From Paragonimus skrjabini miyazakii (lineage: Eukaryota > Platyhelminthes > Trematoda > Plagiorchiida > Troglotrematidae), in the NCBI GenBank assembly GCA_014338405.1, contig JTDE01000157.1, positions 65,874 to 129,873 of the forward strand: a stretch of DNA of 64,000 nt, given 5' to 3'. Positions 26,993-40,085 of this stretch are shown here, piece after piece. The notes beneath the pieces were generated by a model. The model ran no database searches and was not told the origin of the DNA. It worked only from the letters and a program-made list of their open reading frames with translations. The first letter of the stretch is position 1. Each line of letters opens with the position of its first letter. Made by a program: the position numbers and the translations under genes.

Positions 26993-29699
26993 CCGAATTA
27001 TTACATCTGAACTCTCATCAGTAATCCAAAGAGATCTCGTGTGTGTATGCCTACAGTTCTATATCCTCCTCATCTGAAATTATCTTTGATAATTTGTTTT
27101 CACACCGTCCACAGCCCAATATAAACGCGAGTGTATTTCAATATGGTATCCTCTCAAAAATTACTTTCAAGTACATTGGCCACAAATGTGACTATTGACA
27201 GTTATTGATCGCTTAACAACGATTATATACATGCTTAAGTTTTAATGCTGCGACAATCATTTGTTCCATAATGGTTCTGATTGGATCAATTTATTTCGGG
27301 TTGGCATAAGCAGGGTGAGTTGGTCAGTACTAATCGGCTGAGGTAAACTGAACAATCATGGACACAGACGTATAGCACGAAGAATGAACGGAAATGTTCA
27401 AACTTTGGTCTACTTTGTGAATTCACGTCCAGGCTACAGCTGACGCAGGATTTTTTTAAAGGTTTGATAATTTACAGCAAAGTGAGGTAGATCAAGATAT
27501 CTGGATATTGTAAAGGTCAAGTGAAACAAGAACATTGAAAAAGGTACCGCTAAGCAGAAATGTTTAAACTTGCGGTATCTAGGTGATGCAAGCCCCATAC
27601 CGAAGCAAAGCGTCTTTGAAAATGACCTTTCAATTGTAATAGACTTTGTTACCAAAACAGCAAAAGTTATGCTCCTTATTGTGCTGTATGCATCATCTGA
27701 GCGACGCCAGTTGGTTCACCTCGGTTGGTGAGGGTATCACTCCTCCGGTCATTCAATGTCCTTAGTTGTCCATTCGAAACAGTTATAACTGGTCAGTTTA
27801 GTTTTTGCCGGATGTAATGAATAATGTAATGTGTTTGCCCGCAGAAATAGTTCCCCGTTAACCCCCACCATAATGATGACAACAGGCGGTTACCCTTGTC
27901 GCAGTGGATATGTACCACGTGATCAGTCAACTTCCCATCGAGTAAACGGGTTGAGACTCAATAACTGGAAAAAGCAGGTCGAAAATACACCTTTACACAT
28001 ACAGCACTGTAACAAGGCTGTCTCCAAAACAAGGGTTGTGAATCTGTAATACTTGTTCCCAATAGCCTTCCAAGGAATTCATTTTTACCGGGCACTGTAA
28101 TTATTTTGGCTTGTGCTCATAGCACTAATGGCCGAAGGGATAAGGGTCTGCTTTGGAATGTAGTCCTGGCTGATTTTAAAACTTCGTTCGACGACATTTA
28201 ACAAGAGAGTTTTTGGTGCTTTATTTGGGCTGTAAATCTTCAAAAACCTCAACACTATAATAAATTTCTATCACAAATAATCGTAGAATGGGTCATGATC
28301 GACTTTTACACGGGCTTCCAGTCCGCTGCAATGGGACAACCTAGTTCCCGAACCACATACTTGCAATAAGGTGTGACACTTGTTCAGATCAATTCGTATC
28401 GTTTTAATGTCTCCTCATGCACGGCTATAAGTAATGATCACCTGAGTTGCCTGGACACACTAAAAGCCCAATAAAACCCTTAGTTCCTATATATGAAAAA
28501 CTCACCCTTTTTGAACAGATATTGTATTTACCGCTACTCGTTTTAGGACAAAGATTGTGGACATAAACTCAATGCGCGCTGAAGTAATCACGACAGTGGG
28601 ACTGCGTAGTAAGACTACTCAAAAGTGGTACCTCAGCGGGTCTGCCTATATGTGTCATTCCTTCCCTCTTAAGAATTTCCGAAGGTTTTTGATTGAGAAA
28701 TCCATGACCCCTTGTATAAATTCGCGTTAGTAATCTTCGGTTCACTATGGCAGTCTTTCTTCTCTCAGCTACCAGACCTTGTGACCGTCAGTTGTGATGA
28801 GTTGAATATAAAGATATTTTATCTACCTCCTCAACCTTACAACTGTTCAGAATGAGTACTGTTTATCTTAGATTGGCCGTAGAGATTCCAAAGCTGTTAA
28901 AACTTCTTGCTTCTGCCCGCACATGAGCTCTTAGTTCATCATGACTGATTACGTTTTTCTTTGCACCGTTTACATAACCTGACTACATTAGCCCAACCAC
29001 CACATGTGAACCAGCGTCCACAACGTCACCGACCGAATTGGTGCTGATTTCTAGCCAGTAATGTGACCACTACCAGTTTTGAATATCTGGTTTACCAGCT
29101 TGGCTTGGCGAGTGCCCGACTGAATACTAACAGAATCGAGGTTTATAGACTTAGGGTGTCAACCCCTTATTTTTATTCATTCTATTCTTCTGTCGTCTTC
29201 CAAGTATGCATATATGTATATATACAAATCTGTATATTCGTGGCTCAATGTTTGTCAATACGGAGACCAAATGGACGAACGATCACTTGTCATGAAGACT
29301 TGTAACCAGTTACCGCTAGGTCAACCAGTGTAGATAGGCATCCCTACCTATGCCGGGGACAGATATTTCATACAGTCGATAGCTAGAGGATGTGGCTAAT
29401 CGGACCTAGTCAAATGACTGTTGTCCTTTCTTGGTTATTCTACCATTGCGTTAAGAACAGCTATTGAAATCAGAGGGACGTCTGTTGGGCGATATGTTGT
29501 TATCATCTGTGCCCAGGGTACAGGTACCTTGGTGTCGATTATTTGTACTCATACGTAGAAGTCTAGGGATCAATGTCAATTCTTTCTCTACTCTTTATAT
29601 CAAAGTGTACAATGGATCATCGTCTTCTTTCTGACAAATCACGATCTAATGGGTTTCTCATGACTCCGATCAACGGCCGGTGTGTTATCACAGACCAAC

Positions 29700-31470
29700 A
29701 CTTGCAATCATCAGGAGAATTTAAATAAAAAATGTACAAATACCTAGGCCAGATAAGGGTTCTTTGGCAATCATTTTGGAAAAAAACTTGTATGTGCAGA
29801 AAATGCTGCCAATATTAGAAGACAAACGAAGTTGCCACAAATAGACACGGTGGACAATGTCACTGAAATAGAAGGTCATATGGGAAGGCATCTTCAGTTT
29901 CTTTTGAATGTGCGTATAATTGATGACAAGATATACGAATCTCTTAAATCATGTCGGTCGTCAACACCTCTCTTCTACGGCCTTCCTGTGATACAAAGTC
30001 TGGAATGCCGCTTGGGCCTATTCTGGTGATGACTAATTCGCCATACCATAAACAGGCACGCTGGTTAGTCACCACTCTAATGCCATTAAAACAAAAGTTT
30101 CAGGCGTATTCCATTAAAAATCCTTTTGAATTGGTCGGTGACTTGGGCAAAACAAGCCTTGCTAATGAGTTGATGTATTTCACAGACGTTCACTCATTGT
30201 TCACGAATGTCCCACCACAAGAGACAATTGATTATATTAGTGAGCTCGTTGAAACCAGCCACACTACCATACCTCTGTCCGATGATATTCTGAGGGAAAC
30301 TTTGTTGTTATGCACTGAAAATATCAGCTTCCCTTTTTGTTGATCGGTGTTACTGCCAAAATGGTGGGGTAGCCATGTAAAGTCCATTAGGGCCCATCTT
30401 AGCGGACATTTTTTATGTTAACAAGAGTTAGCCATAGATACGGTGAGACTACAAACGCTACATTAATGATAAACTAGCATTCTGTCGTTCCAAACAGACA
30501 ATAGATACCTAGTGCAGCGCTTAAATGGTTGTCATTCCAACCTGAAGGTAACGTTTGAATTTAGGGCTGATAATTGTTTGCCGTTTCCAGACATACTCAT
30601 AAATCGCCGGAAAGATGGTTATATTAAAAGAGCTATCTATAGAAAATCCACGTGGTCCGGTCAATACCTGAACTTTAGTAGTTTCACACCGGTCCATCAC
30701 AAACGCGCACTACTGAATACACTATTCCTACCAACAAGACGAATCTGTGAACAGGATAATCTTGTGGTGGAATTAGACTTGACCACGACTGTACTATAAT
30801 CGAGTACTTATCCGGAAAGTTTCATAGGTAGGCGTAGTATACAAAAACTGCCACCCGTACAAGTGGTCACTGTGAGGAAGTAGTATTGCGTCTTAAAATG
30901 ATTACAGTACACATCAAATAACGCGAAGACTGATAAATTCGATTAAACGAACATTTAGTTCAGCCAAACTTTGTGTACTAGCTCGAACTCAGTAGTTGAT
31001 TGTGCCTTCAATCAGAAGAGGTCACCCTGTCGGTGCCACCTCACATCGTATCTACCAACACACATATAACTAAGTTTCATAGGCAGAACCGAGAGGTGCT
31101 TGATCTGCAGAGTAAAGGAACACTTGCCTAAATGGGTGCAGTACTCTACATTAGCGAAGAACGGCGATGTCGTTGAAACATGCAAGCAAGCAGTGTCCAC
31201 AATCGTAAGACACATCCTGCTCACTGCTCACGTCACCCACCCGGCTTGTGCATTCAGAGTCTTACTAAGTCCGCTCAATCCAATATTCTTGCGGTTTACC
31301 AAGGCTGTCGTAATCAATCAGCTGAGACCGACCATGTAGGTTCAAAAATAATTGTTCGTGACCTTGACACTGTCTTGAATTTAATTACCTCTCCTAATCA
31401 ACTGTTCCATATAAAAGCTGTTTCGTGTTACTGTAAATTTGGTACTGACGAATCAATATGAAATGCTTGC
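29700..31470 (+). pseudogene. Decayed Penelope-like element (reverse transcriptase plus GIY-YIG endonuclease)
   Basis: Frames in order give KNLYVQKMLPILEDK (about 29795), PLFYGLPVIQ then SGMPLGPIL (about 29970-30030), MTNSPYHKQARWLV, FTDVHSLFTNVPPQETIDYI (about 30180-30240, motif A region), a ruined QNGGVAMGSPLGPxLADIF block (about 30355-30410), and IYRKSTWSGQYLNFSSFTP (about 30640-30690). Downstream are the GIY-YIG segment IGRTERC...RVKEHLPKWVQ (31080-31145) and INQLRPTM (about 31315-31335). This RT then GIY-YIG order defines Penelope-like elements. Several stops and frameshifts remove function. No flanking inverted arm was seen. Confidence 0.82.
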
Positions 31471-31804
31471 ATCTACCAGCGTTCGTTTGCTAACTGTCTT
31501 GTTCAACATTCACTATTTGTTTCAACCACTATTGATGATGACCTAAGTAGATGTACGCCACCTGGCCATTGAACTTAGCACATGAGCTTGAACGGCCACT
31601 TGCCACGATGATAAAGCGGAAAATATTTTTTCGAGGACTTTCCACTAATGCCCGGTAAAAATAAGAGCACTCTGACTAGTTAGTTACAGCGAGTGTAAAA
31701 GCTCCAATGACTGCTTCACTCCACCGTGTCGAATACTGTTTCCAACTCTCCACGCAGTTAGCCATGAGGCCGGGGCATGCGAACCAAACTATGTTCAAAA
31801 GCGT

Positions 31805-31826
31805 GGTGTATATGTGTGTGTGTGTG
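31805..31826. repeat. (TG)n microsatellite
   Basis: A short run of tgtgtgtgtgtg within gtatatgtgtgtgtgtgtgc. No associated feature. Confidence 0.55.
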
Positions 31827-34800
31827 CACACGCGTGTTTATCCGACACCGTTAGCACATTCCTTACTAGTGGGAGTTGTAGAGCACAATCAACATGTAAA
31901 TTCACTATTCAATATAATCCTAGCAACGGTTGCGGCCTTGTACCACCCTTGGTACTCGTAACGTGACTGGGAAAACGTTCATTCCCTCGATCTAGGCAAT
32001 TTAGGCGTGTGACCACAATCCCACGGTGCGAATTGTTCGAAAATCAAACACTCACATGTATCTGACGACACAGATAACGAGTCGCACAATTTTTGTAGAA
32101 TTGTGCTAACGTTGTCTGGAAACAATAGTTCATCTCTTTGGTTGCTGTCAAGACAGATTACAGTTGTGTCCGGTCTGGTTTTATGTAGCACTATGGTTCA
32201 TTACTTTCTCTCGTTGAATCCACAAGTGCCTAAACAATCATCTAAATAAGAAATCAACCCATTTATTGGTGGACTGTTTGATTGCTGGTTAGTTAAATTT
32301 TCTTATATATATAAATCACTGACCAACTGGTTGACAGACTGATTATGAATCAGTTGGTTAATTCGTTTTATTTTGTGTTAATTAGTTCCTTGATTGAAGT
32401 CATTTTCTCTTTTCCGTCAATAAACCGATCTTTCGCAGCATCATGGACACGAACTCGTGTGGTCAGATCAGCATTAACATATTCGAATGTGATATTGCAT
32501 GCACTTACCGTTTGATCTGACTATCGAGTTATGTAAAGCAGTTGATAAATGTTACTTGACGATCAATAAGGTGTGGTTTGTATTGATTTTCATATGACAG
32601 CGAAGATTGACAGATACTGGGATGGATTTGAAACGCGTTGGCTTAACTTCATTATAAATCAACGGGAAAAACCATTAAACCTGGCAAACTCTGTTAAGTA
32701 ATTTGTAATTTGTGAATGACAGTTGTTTTATTGACTAGGTGTTGAAATTATGAACTGTTGCAAGTCGACCACTACGAGCCACATTTTATCGCATGTTTAG
32801 GCAAACTGACCGTTTGGCCCATTGTGAGCTGGTACTCCACACGAGTTTCGCCCATTAATTACAGTCCGTCAATTGTTCATCTCCTCAGTTACAATGGATT
32901 TGGTTCGCTTTACTGCACCACGTTTCAAGTCAAGATACTTCATCAGTTTAATTGTCTCCAAACTGAAACACAAAGTATCATATGTACAACCTCAGCGAAC
33001 TGAATGACAACGCCGCCAGCGAAGCAAATGCCTCTTTCTTGAAGTATTAACAGGAAAAACTAGTCAATAAGACATGAAAATACTTCGGCGAGAATTTAAT
33101 TTTGTCATGCAGTTAGTTGACAAGATAAATGAATTTTCAACGCACGACAATAAAACAAAGTAAACAATCATTAATCACAAACAAACAATTTCTAGTGCAA
33201 ACATTGTGTCACCGAATTAGAAACTTCTGCACAAATTTACACAGGTCCCAATGAATTGTCATTTCAGGCTTGTTAGGACAAGACAATTAACCTAAACCAC
33301 ATATGCCACTAAGATGTTGGTTCGAAGTGTGCATTCAAATACTCGGTTTTCCACATTCCTCCCTGTGGGGTGGTGATCGATCACTGGGTTAAAGTTACGT
33401 AAGCACTGTGTATTATTAATGTTCTATCTCAGATGGTTATACTTTCCGTCGGGCATTGCCCCGCGAAATCTTACGGTTTGTAGTACAAGGTTGCAAGGAT
33501 GTGGCGAATGTTGTCATAACACAAATCGCGCAACTCAACGTTTCCGACTTCACCTTTCGAAGTTATCATAGAGAAATAGTGCCTTTGGTTCTCATGTACG
33601 TCTAGTTAAATTAACCACACGTGCACATGCTTGTATACCCAACCACTTATCAACCTCTTCATTGTGTGAACAAACTATCTGAACATCAGCGCTCGGTCAT
33701 CTCAGATGCAACAACAGTAACTACTGGCCGACCCATAGACATGTACATGTTTTCCCTAGTCTGCACAGCCTTCAAACTGACCTTGAGAGTGCGTGTGTGA
33801 GCATTTCACCGGTGACTATCTCATTTTATCGGTCAGTTGGGCGTTAACCTCAGCAGTAACCAGTCAACGGATAGCTTCGTCTGGCGGAAAACGTACGCAA
33901 AAATTGATTCAGTCAACCTGGTAATTGGGACATGCTTACAAGCAGTGAATAAATAAGACAACAACTTGTAGTTAAACGGTTTCCTTTTGAATTTACAAGC
34001 TTTGCCGTTAAAGTTTAAAAACTGTGGAATCGCATACGGTATCCGAACAGGTCAACTACAAATCAAATGACTTTTTTAAGTGGAACCAACGATGTTGTGT
34101 GCCCATACCCAAGAAAACATAATTCCCTGGAAAGGAAATAATTTCAAACTAAGGATTATCCATTTCGTTATCAATAAAAACCAATCAGAAATGCTACAAT
34201 CTTCATCCGATAAGAAGAGAAGAACGGCACTGTCTTGTCAATAAGCGAATGAAACAAAACTGCCCAAATGGGGACAAAACAGAATGACAACATGCTACTT
34301 GGATATTAAAGGGTGACATTACCTGGTTCAATTTACAGTGAATTGTTAATTACTGTGAATCATCTTTTAAGTGATTAAACGGTTCTCAGTATTACTTATA
34401 AAAGTTTGTTAGCTAAATGTTGCTCAATGAAAGGAGTTAAATGGAAAAAACGAACATGAAAACAACACAATTACTGAGGCGACATGATGAGGTGAGTCGT
34501 ACGCTATTTTGTTACTTGTAAATTTTAAACTACTCAAGACTAGCACGAGATGCTGAGGCACTTCCAACAGGAGTAAAACTGCTTATGTAGAACACGTTTG
34601 TCAGTGAGTATCACTAAGTTCAGGTACTATTTCAGATTCCAGAAACTTAGACAAAAATAGACAAACATTTAAACGTGGACAGGCAGCGAGACAATTAAGG
34701 TCTAACTGTTAGACCATTTCAAGATAAACAATGTCGACGAGGTGGTCGTCCTAAGTTGTTTAATGGAGTGGTCCGACTCATCTGAATTGAACTTCAATGT

Positions 34801-35014
34801 TAACTATGAGCTTAGTCACGTTTTATTATGAATCTCAACTCAACTCGAATCCTTTACAGATGAAAGGAAGCACTAGCAACAACAATAAGGAAGCGCAACA
34901 AGAATTTCTTATCAGCCGACTATCAAACGCGGAACGTTGATGGACAGTGAACGCAAAACAATTGAAGCCTTCCACTGGTTACTGTCATTAGCCTTTCTCT
35001 TTAAAAAACAGAGA

Positions 35015-35229
35015 TGTCATTGTGAACATCACCCACAAGTGATCGCAGCTGTCGCATTCACACAAACTTTCCAGTCGGCCCCTTTCGAAAAGAAGCACTA
35101 GACTTGTGTTTTTCGGTCTCATTAGAGCTCGTCAGTAGTGTATATCCTTGCCACTACCGGAATTAGAACTTCGGCGACGATTTCATGAGACAACCATGTT
35201 TACCACTGTACCAGTGACCTCACATTAGG
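35015..35229 (-). mobile_element. tRNA-headed hammerhead retroelement, copy B, near full length
   Basis: Minus-strand copy of the 9483 element with all parts. The head starts at 35229 (complement of cctaatgtgaggtcactggt). It then has the A box region (acagtggtaaaca on the minus strand), the hammerhead segment, the palindrome-derived CTTTTCGAAAGGGGCC, and the tail gcgacagctgcgatcac ending near 35015. Just beyond its 5' end, 35229-35282 matches the tail of the same element in the opposite (+) orientation, so the unit is bracketed by inverted tail sequences. Confidence 0.75.
35090..35146 (-). ncRNA. Hammerhead ribozyme, damaged stem III
   Basis: On the minus strand CTGACGA lies at 35135-35129 and GAAA at 35114-35111. 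The GTC triplet is at 35103-35101. Stem I is five perfect pairs (CACTA with TAGTG). Stem II has one mismatch (GCTCT against AGACC). The spacer between GAAA and GTC has expanded to AACACAA, so the short stem III of copy A is lost or changed. Activity is doubtful. Confidence 0.55.
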
Positions 35230-35282
35230 CGACAGCTGCCGTCAATTGTGTGTGATGTTCAAACTGAAATTAACTAACAACT
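35230..35282 (+). repeat. Inverted tail fragment of the hammerhead element
   Basis: cgacagctgccgtcaattgtgtgtgatgttc parallels the + oriented tail of copy A (9655-9690) and is in inverted orientation to the tail of copy B at about 35018-35060. It abuts the head of copy B with no spacer. Confidence 0.5.
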
Positions 35283-35394
35283 GCATAAGCGGGCAGTCTC
35301 GATTAAAAAGTGGCTTTGCATGTGGAATAGTGAAAGTTTTCGTTATATGTGACATGCAAACTGGCATGAGATACCGAAGTCAGCCTACATTCAA

Positions 35395-35540
35395 TCATCA
35401 TCATCATTTTTAGCTTTGAGCCCCACTTGTGAGCACAATGACTGGGATTACCGCCAGCCATGATAATGGTCCAGGAAGTTGTAGAGTAATAGATAAGTAT
35501 GAATGAATGGCAAAAAATAGAACAGGAATTTTTTTTCGAA
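35395..35540 (-). mobile_element. Possible LINE 3' tail ending in (ATG)n
   Basis: Read on the minus strand, about 145 bases without coding sense end in atgatgatgatgattg at 35410-35395. This resembles the ATG-tailed 3' ends of the RTE-like copies. The preceding UTR is not clearly alignable to the other two LINE tail types in the window, so the call is weak. Confidence 0.3.
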
Positions 35541-36479
35541 AACAATGGAGATTCACAAAACAGAAGAGTTAACAAGTTTACGTTTGTGGGCTAGCCACTG
35601 ATTGCGACACAACGTAATGTCGGAGAATGTTTCCAACAAGCAATGTGGATGATCGCGAACTCCCTAACCAGGTAAACGGCACTCACTAGCCGTGTTCAAC
35701 TGAACGGTTAATATTTTCATAGCCCGTGGTTGAGTCATCCCTTGGCGTCCTTGCGGTTTCTTTCAAATGTCAGCATCCAAAGTAAACAGACCGTGGTGCG
35801 GCATAACACTGATAAATAAATCTAGCTTAATGGCGCCAATATGAGAATAGGTCCCATATTTTTTATGTGACCAGGTCAAGTTGACTGACTCTCATGGTTA
35901 TCCATGATACTAGCATTAACAACCGCAAATTTGTCATCATCAATCATAATTATCTCGGCGTTGATTAACAAGAGTTGCTTTGATACTCATGGTCCATCGT
36001 ATACAGCAGGCCGAGAATACGTAGTCTTTCTGCCTTGCCGTTGACTGCGTCGGGTTTGTCGTATATCACGTATGATCCAGCATGCCTCAGCGATGTGAGT
36101 AGACCTTTCACTCTGATCGCAATCATCACTGCGGACCGCAGAGTAATCATTTGGCCAGCCCGTGAATTTCATACAAGAACATTCAAGACAGTACGTCAAT
36201 GGTGGTTCCCCCGAATTAAAATCACAGTGACGCTGTATTCCGGATGGAATGGCTTATGACTGAGAAGCAGGGAACATGTCACTCAATGGGGAACACGGCT
36301 GTCTGGTACACGTCACAACTTGCCCACATACTCAGCTTGAATTTGTCACTGTTTGTTATTGCCACATCCTGGGCACTTCTCAGAACGTTTACTTTATCTC
36401 TGATGTGACTACATTCAAAACAGCTTGGAAATAGCCGTACAGCAATATCTTCATTCGTGATTTGTGTGAACTATTTTAG

Positions 36480-36708
36480 TGGCAGTCAACCTTGGAATGC
36501 TAACTCCACTAAGATGAATTTCAGTTTGGATATGAGTAAACAGAATATCTCTGAGAAATCGGATTCATTGCAGACCGAGCTGATGGATTCTAGTGCTCAT
36601 ATCTTCAAGTGGATTACGATGGAATCTGCTCAAGATAAGCCTTTAGTTTATGCTCGGTACCAGAATGACTGTCAACAGTTGGATGTTCTTATGAAATGTA
36701 GATTATGT
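36480..36708 (+). CDS. Unassigned candidate exon
   Basis: Open segment after a tag acceptor (gaactattttag) reading MNFSLDMSKQNISEKSDSLQ and later QDKPLVYARYQND and QLDVLMK. A weak donor, T|GTAGAT, would leave it in phase 1, matching the candidate at 36851. An ATG at 36513 could be a start. The stretch KPLVYARYQND faintly recalls the KPxTxYKRYVDD motif C of Penelope-like reverse transcriptases, so a decayed element is an alternative. No family is recognised. Confidence 0.3.
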
Positions 36709-36850
36709 TTTTGTAGTGATTAAAGCCCATGAACAAAGTTGCAGCCAGTGGTCAGTGCGGACATGACCTATCTAGTTAAGCCTAACCTTGAAATAAACAA
36801 TTCATTTTTGTCATACTCGCTGAAAAGATTTTAACTGTATTGATTTAGAT

Positions 36851-36988
36851 GGATCCTTGTCTCTATACGTCCATCCTGTACTTACGGTCCCTGCAGACAT
36901 CCGACTGTTGATTTTCAATCTGATTAATCTCAGAACAACGAAAGATCAACTGTGCATAAAAGCCTGTTGGTTGTGGCTTCACAAAAAT
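36851..36988 (+). CDS. Unassigned candidate exon
   Basis: Begins after gtattgatttag and reads GSLSLYVHPVLTVPADIRLL then IFNLINLRTTKDQLCIKACW. A possible donor is G|GTAACC. It enters and leaves in phase 1 and can join the segment at 36480. The peptide is hydrophobic and helix-like and looks more like real protein than most open frames here, but I cannot name a family. Confidence 0.3.
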
Positions 36989-39900
36989 GGTAACCTTGCC
37001 ATAAAAAAGTTTACGAAAATTTGAAAATAGTACTGAGCCGGGCTGGTATGTTTTGTCACCACTGTCCAGTTCGGTGTGTTACAGATGATGGAGTGCTGAA
37101 TTCTTAGACGGATCTAGTGATCGAATTCATAAATACTCACCTAACTATACATGGACCTGCCAGTATAAGCTGTCGGAAAGCTCAAGGTTACCGCACTGTC
37201 AAGTTCGGAACGTTGTATGTGACAGTGACCTCAATTTGAATTATTCACCACGGTATAGAAAATTTAGAAAACAGCTGGCAAGCCGGGTACACATTACAGC
37301 GGTTGATCAACATCTCAGTGAAGATAGAATGACAGATCCAACGTTGATGGTTAAATTTGGGTTGTTTGCTGCTTATATGACACGAAGCAGGTTGATGTTG
37401 TCAGTGTACCTGCTTGCTTTCGTGCACCTTAAACAGGTTGAGTAGTAGATTAGTACAGTGAAGTATAGCTTGTCTTACAAATATGGTTCCAGGTTACAAC
37501 GTTCTCAAGAAAATCATTCAGTGCATGTAGCTAGACGATTTGAGGGAAACCCTGTTCATTTTAAGATATCCGCATCAAGTTTTGTACGAATAAAGTCAAA
37601 CAGTCCTGTTTAATATGTTATTGTTAAATGAATTGAGAATAACACAACACTACGAGCAAATTGTGATACTCAGCCACCTCATGTGGCTTTCCTCAAGAGT
37701 GTTTTTCCAAATTTTGTGAGCATTAAAATCCACCACTGTGCAATCGAATGAGGGGGTGGACCACATGCAAACTCGTCAACTCCTTCTTCATTTGAGGCTT
37801 AGAAACTAAGGTTGCTCGGTGGGTTCCATGCAGAAGTAAATCAGAGCACTATCACGTTCCTTACACGTGTAGTCCACTAAATTCCTTAAAGGTCAATTGA
37901 GACAGTGTAAACTCTGTTTAATAATTTGAGGTTAACAAGGTAACTTGTGATTCCTTACTAGTTGTTCATTTTATTTATCTCTGGAAGCTCACAATTTATT
38001 AAGGCCGGTCGCGGTTTTTGCCAGTAACACAAGAGTTTGATGAACAGTGGAGAAAGTAAGGCTGCATGAAGGGCTTGAAGTTCTGGGCTGCATAGCCATA
38101 CGATACAGGCCCCCGTGTATTCGTGCGTCGTATAGCGATCCATCAAGGCACGAGGTTTAACTGCTACTTCACTTACCGTCTCCAACTGTGTTGCTTATAT
38201 GACAGGCTGCAAGTAGAGTAATGACTAATGTTTGACTGTTGTGTTCCACGCAATAACATTTATACTCAATAGCACTTCGGATGTGTTGGATACGTTTCCG
38301 CTGTCACACCTTCAGGTAGCCAGTAGATCACAGATTTCAGACAGTTGTATTTTCGGTGCTTAGTTTAACTTATGTTTGCCTAACTGCGTCACCACGAAAC
38401 GGAGTGATTCGAGAACTGTGTAATTTATAGGTTAATTTTGAATTGGTGGTTGTTTCAAAGTGGTAGTAGTGGTTTGTAATTTTACTATAATCTGTTTATG
38501 TCCCTTGTTCTATTTTTACTACACTACTACGTCAACTACACTAGGAAGTACTAACAGTAAATCGTCGATTTCGATTGTTTATAGATTGTCGATCATTAGA
38601 GTCAAGCATTTGTATCTTTTGTTAAACTTCAAATGATCATCTTTTCACAATAAACACTTTGGTGGAGGGGGGCTGATCAGTTAAAACCTTCAACTAAATT
38701 CCAATAAGCTAAGAATGACCAGTAATCAACTGGAAGCGATTTGAGCACACACGAAATTCAGATTTCGAAAGCGGTATTCATAAAACCGACTACTGAGTCT
38801 ACAAACGTCCTACCCCACAAAACCAACTTCTTGTGAAATTGTACGCATAAAAACGTGCGCTTAAATGTGACGTCTGAGAAACACATTTAAGATTGATTTA
38901 ATTTTATTATTGTCTAACTAAATTTGGACTTGAAAAATCACTGTATACTCCGTTTATTTGCATTACTACAACAGAGTTCTGTCTCCTCGATCATGACTGT
39001 TTCAATCGTGTTTAATTTAACGATCATGAACAGAACCGATGACTCAGTTCGGAAAGGCCTACAGCTGAACAAGTTAGCACCTGACTCAAAGAACATGTCC
39101 ACTGATTCGTCGCGGAGTTGACTGCACACAATGTCACACTACTACCTTGTACAAAATTGTAGTTCAGGTTTTTCACATTGTAGTCCAAATGGTTATGCGT
39201 GTAAAATAAAACCGGAGATTTTAGAACACTTAGGTATGGAGTGAGAAGATGTGCTGTGTAGACACGTTCTGTCCGAGTCAACCGACCAAGGTACATTGAC
39301 TATGTTTGATGGGCACACGTCAATTCAAATAGGTACACAATGCTAGTGAGTTAATGGTCGCACTATGGTTTGCAAAGAGCCAAAAGAAACCATTCGAATA
39401 GGTCATCGAGTTAAAAACATTCACATTTTGAGCAGGTGGAGTAAGGATCTACCAACGTAGAGAATACTTATCTGACAATGACCAAATAGAAACTATGTGG
39501 AACCGCACAAATAGCCTAAGTGAAACCTATAGGCCACAGTCACGAAGGTGCAGAAATGAAGTGAGCCCGTGAAAACAGCATAATCAATAGTAATAACATG
39601 AACGAATACTATTAGCTGATGATTATCGATCTTAATCACTACTAGAGTGCTTTGTTAGCTACCGTCTGCTTACATACAAAAAAGGATTTATGACGGTGTA
39701 TCACAAAAACATTAGCAAGAGATAAAGTATTCGTGTTGGTTGGATAATACGATACAATGAAAGCTTCCTTCACTTGGACAACGCGTCCGGTTTCTTCAGA
39801 TGTCCTGCGATAGAAGATTGAACAGCGTCTGTTCTAGTGTGGGAAAGGCATCCCGAAATGTTCTCCGAAGTACTTGCCGCAAATGGATTTACAATTCGAA

Positions 39901-40085
39901 GAACGTACTCGGCTTCACAGATAGAAATAAACTTTTAACTAATGACACACGTGACGAGTGAGTTGCTTGCGTCTTCCCTCGATATGCATAGGGCAGTCAT
40001 GTTATTTAGTTAATCGATCAGTTGCGACACATTTTACGCAGCACAAATGGCACAGTTCAATCTGTCTTAGAATAGGATAGTTAAA

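Noticed and set aside
37021..37445. Possible Penelope-like fragment (FLDGSS...YTWTCQY) followed by an open frame
   Set aside because: Only a short loose resemblance to the YRKxTWxGQY block; neighbouring motifs are absent.
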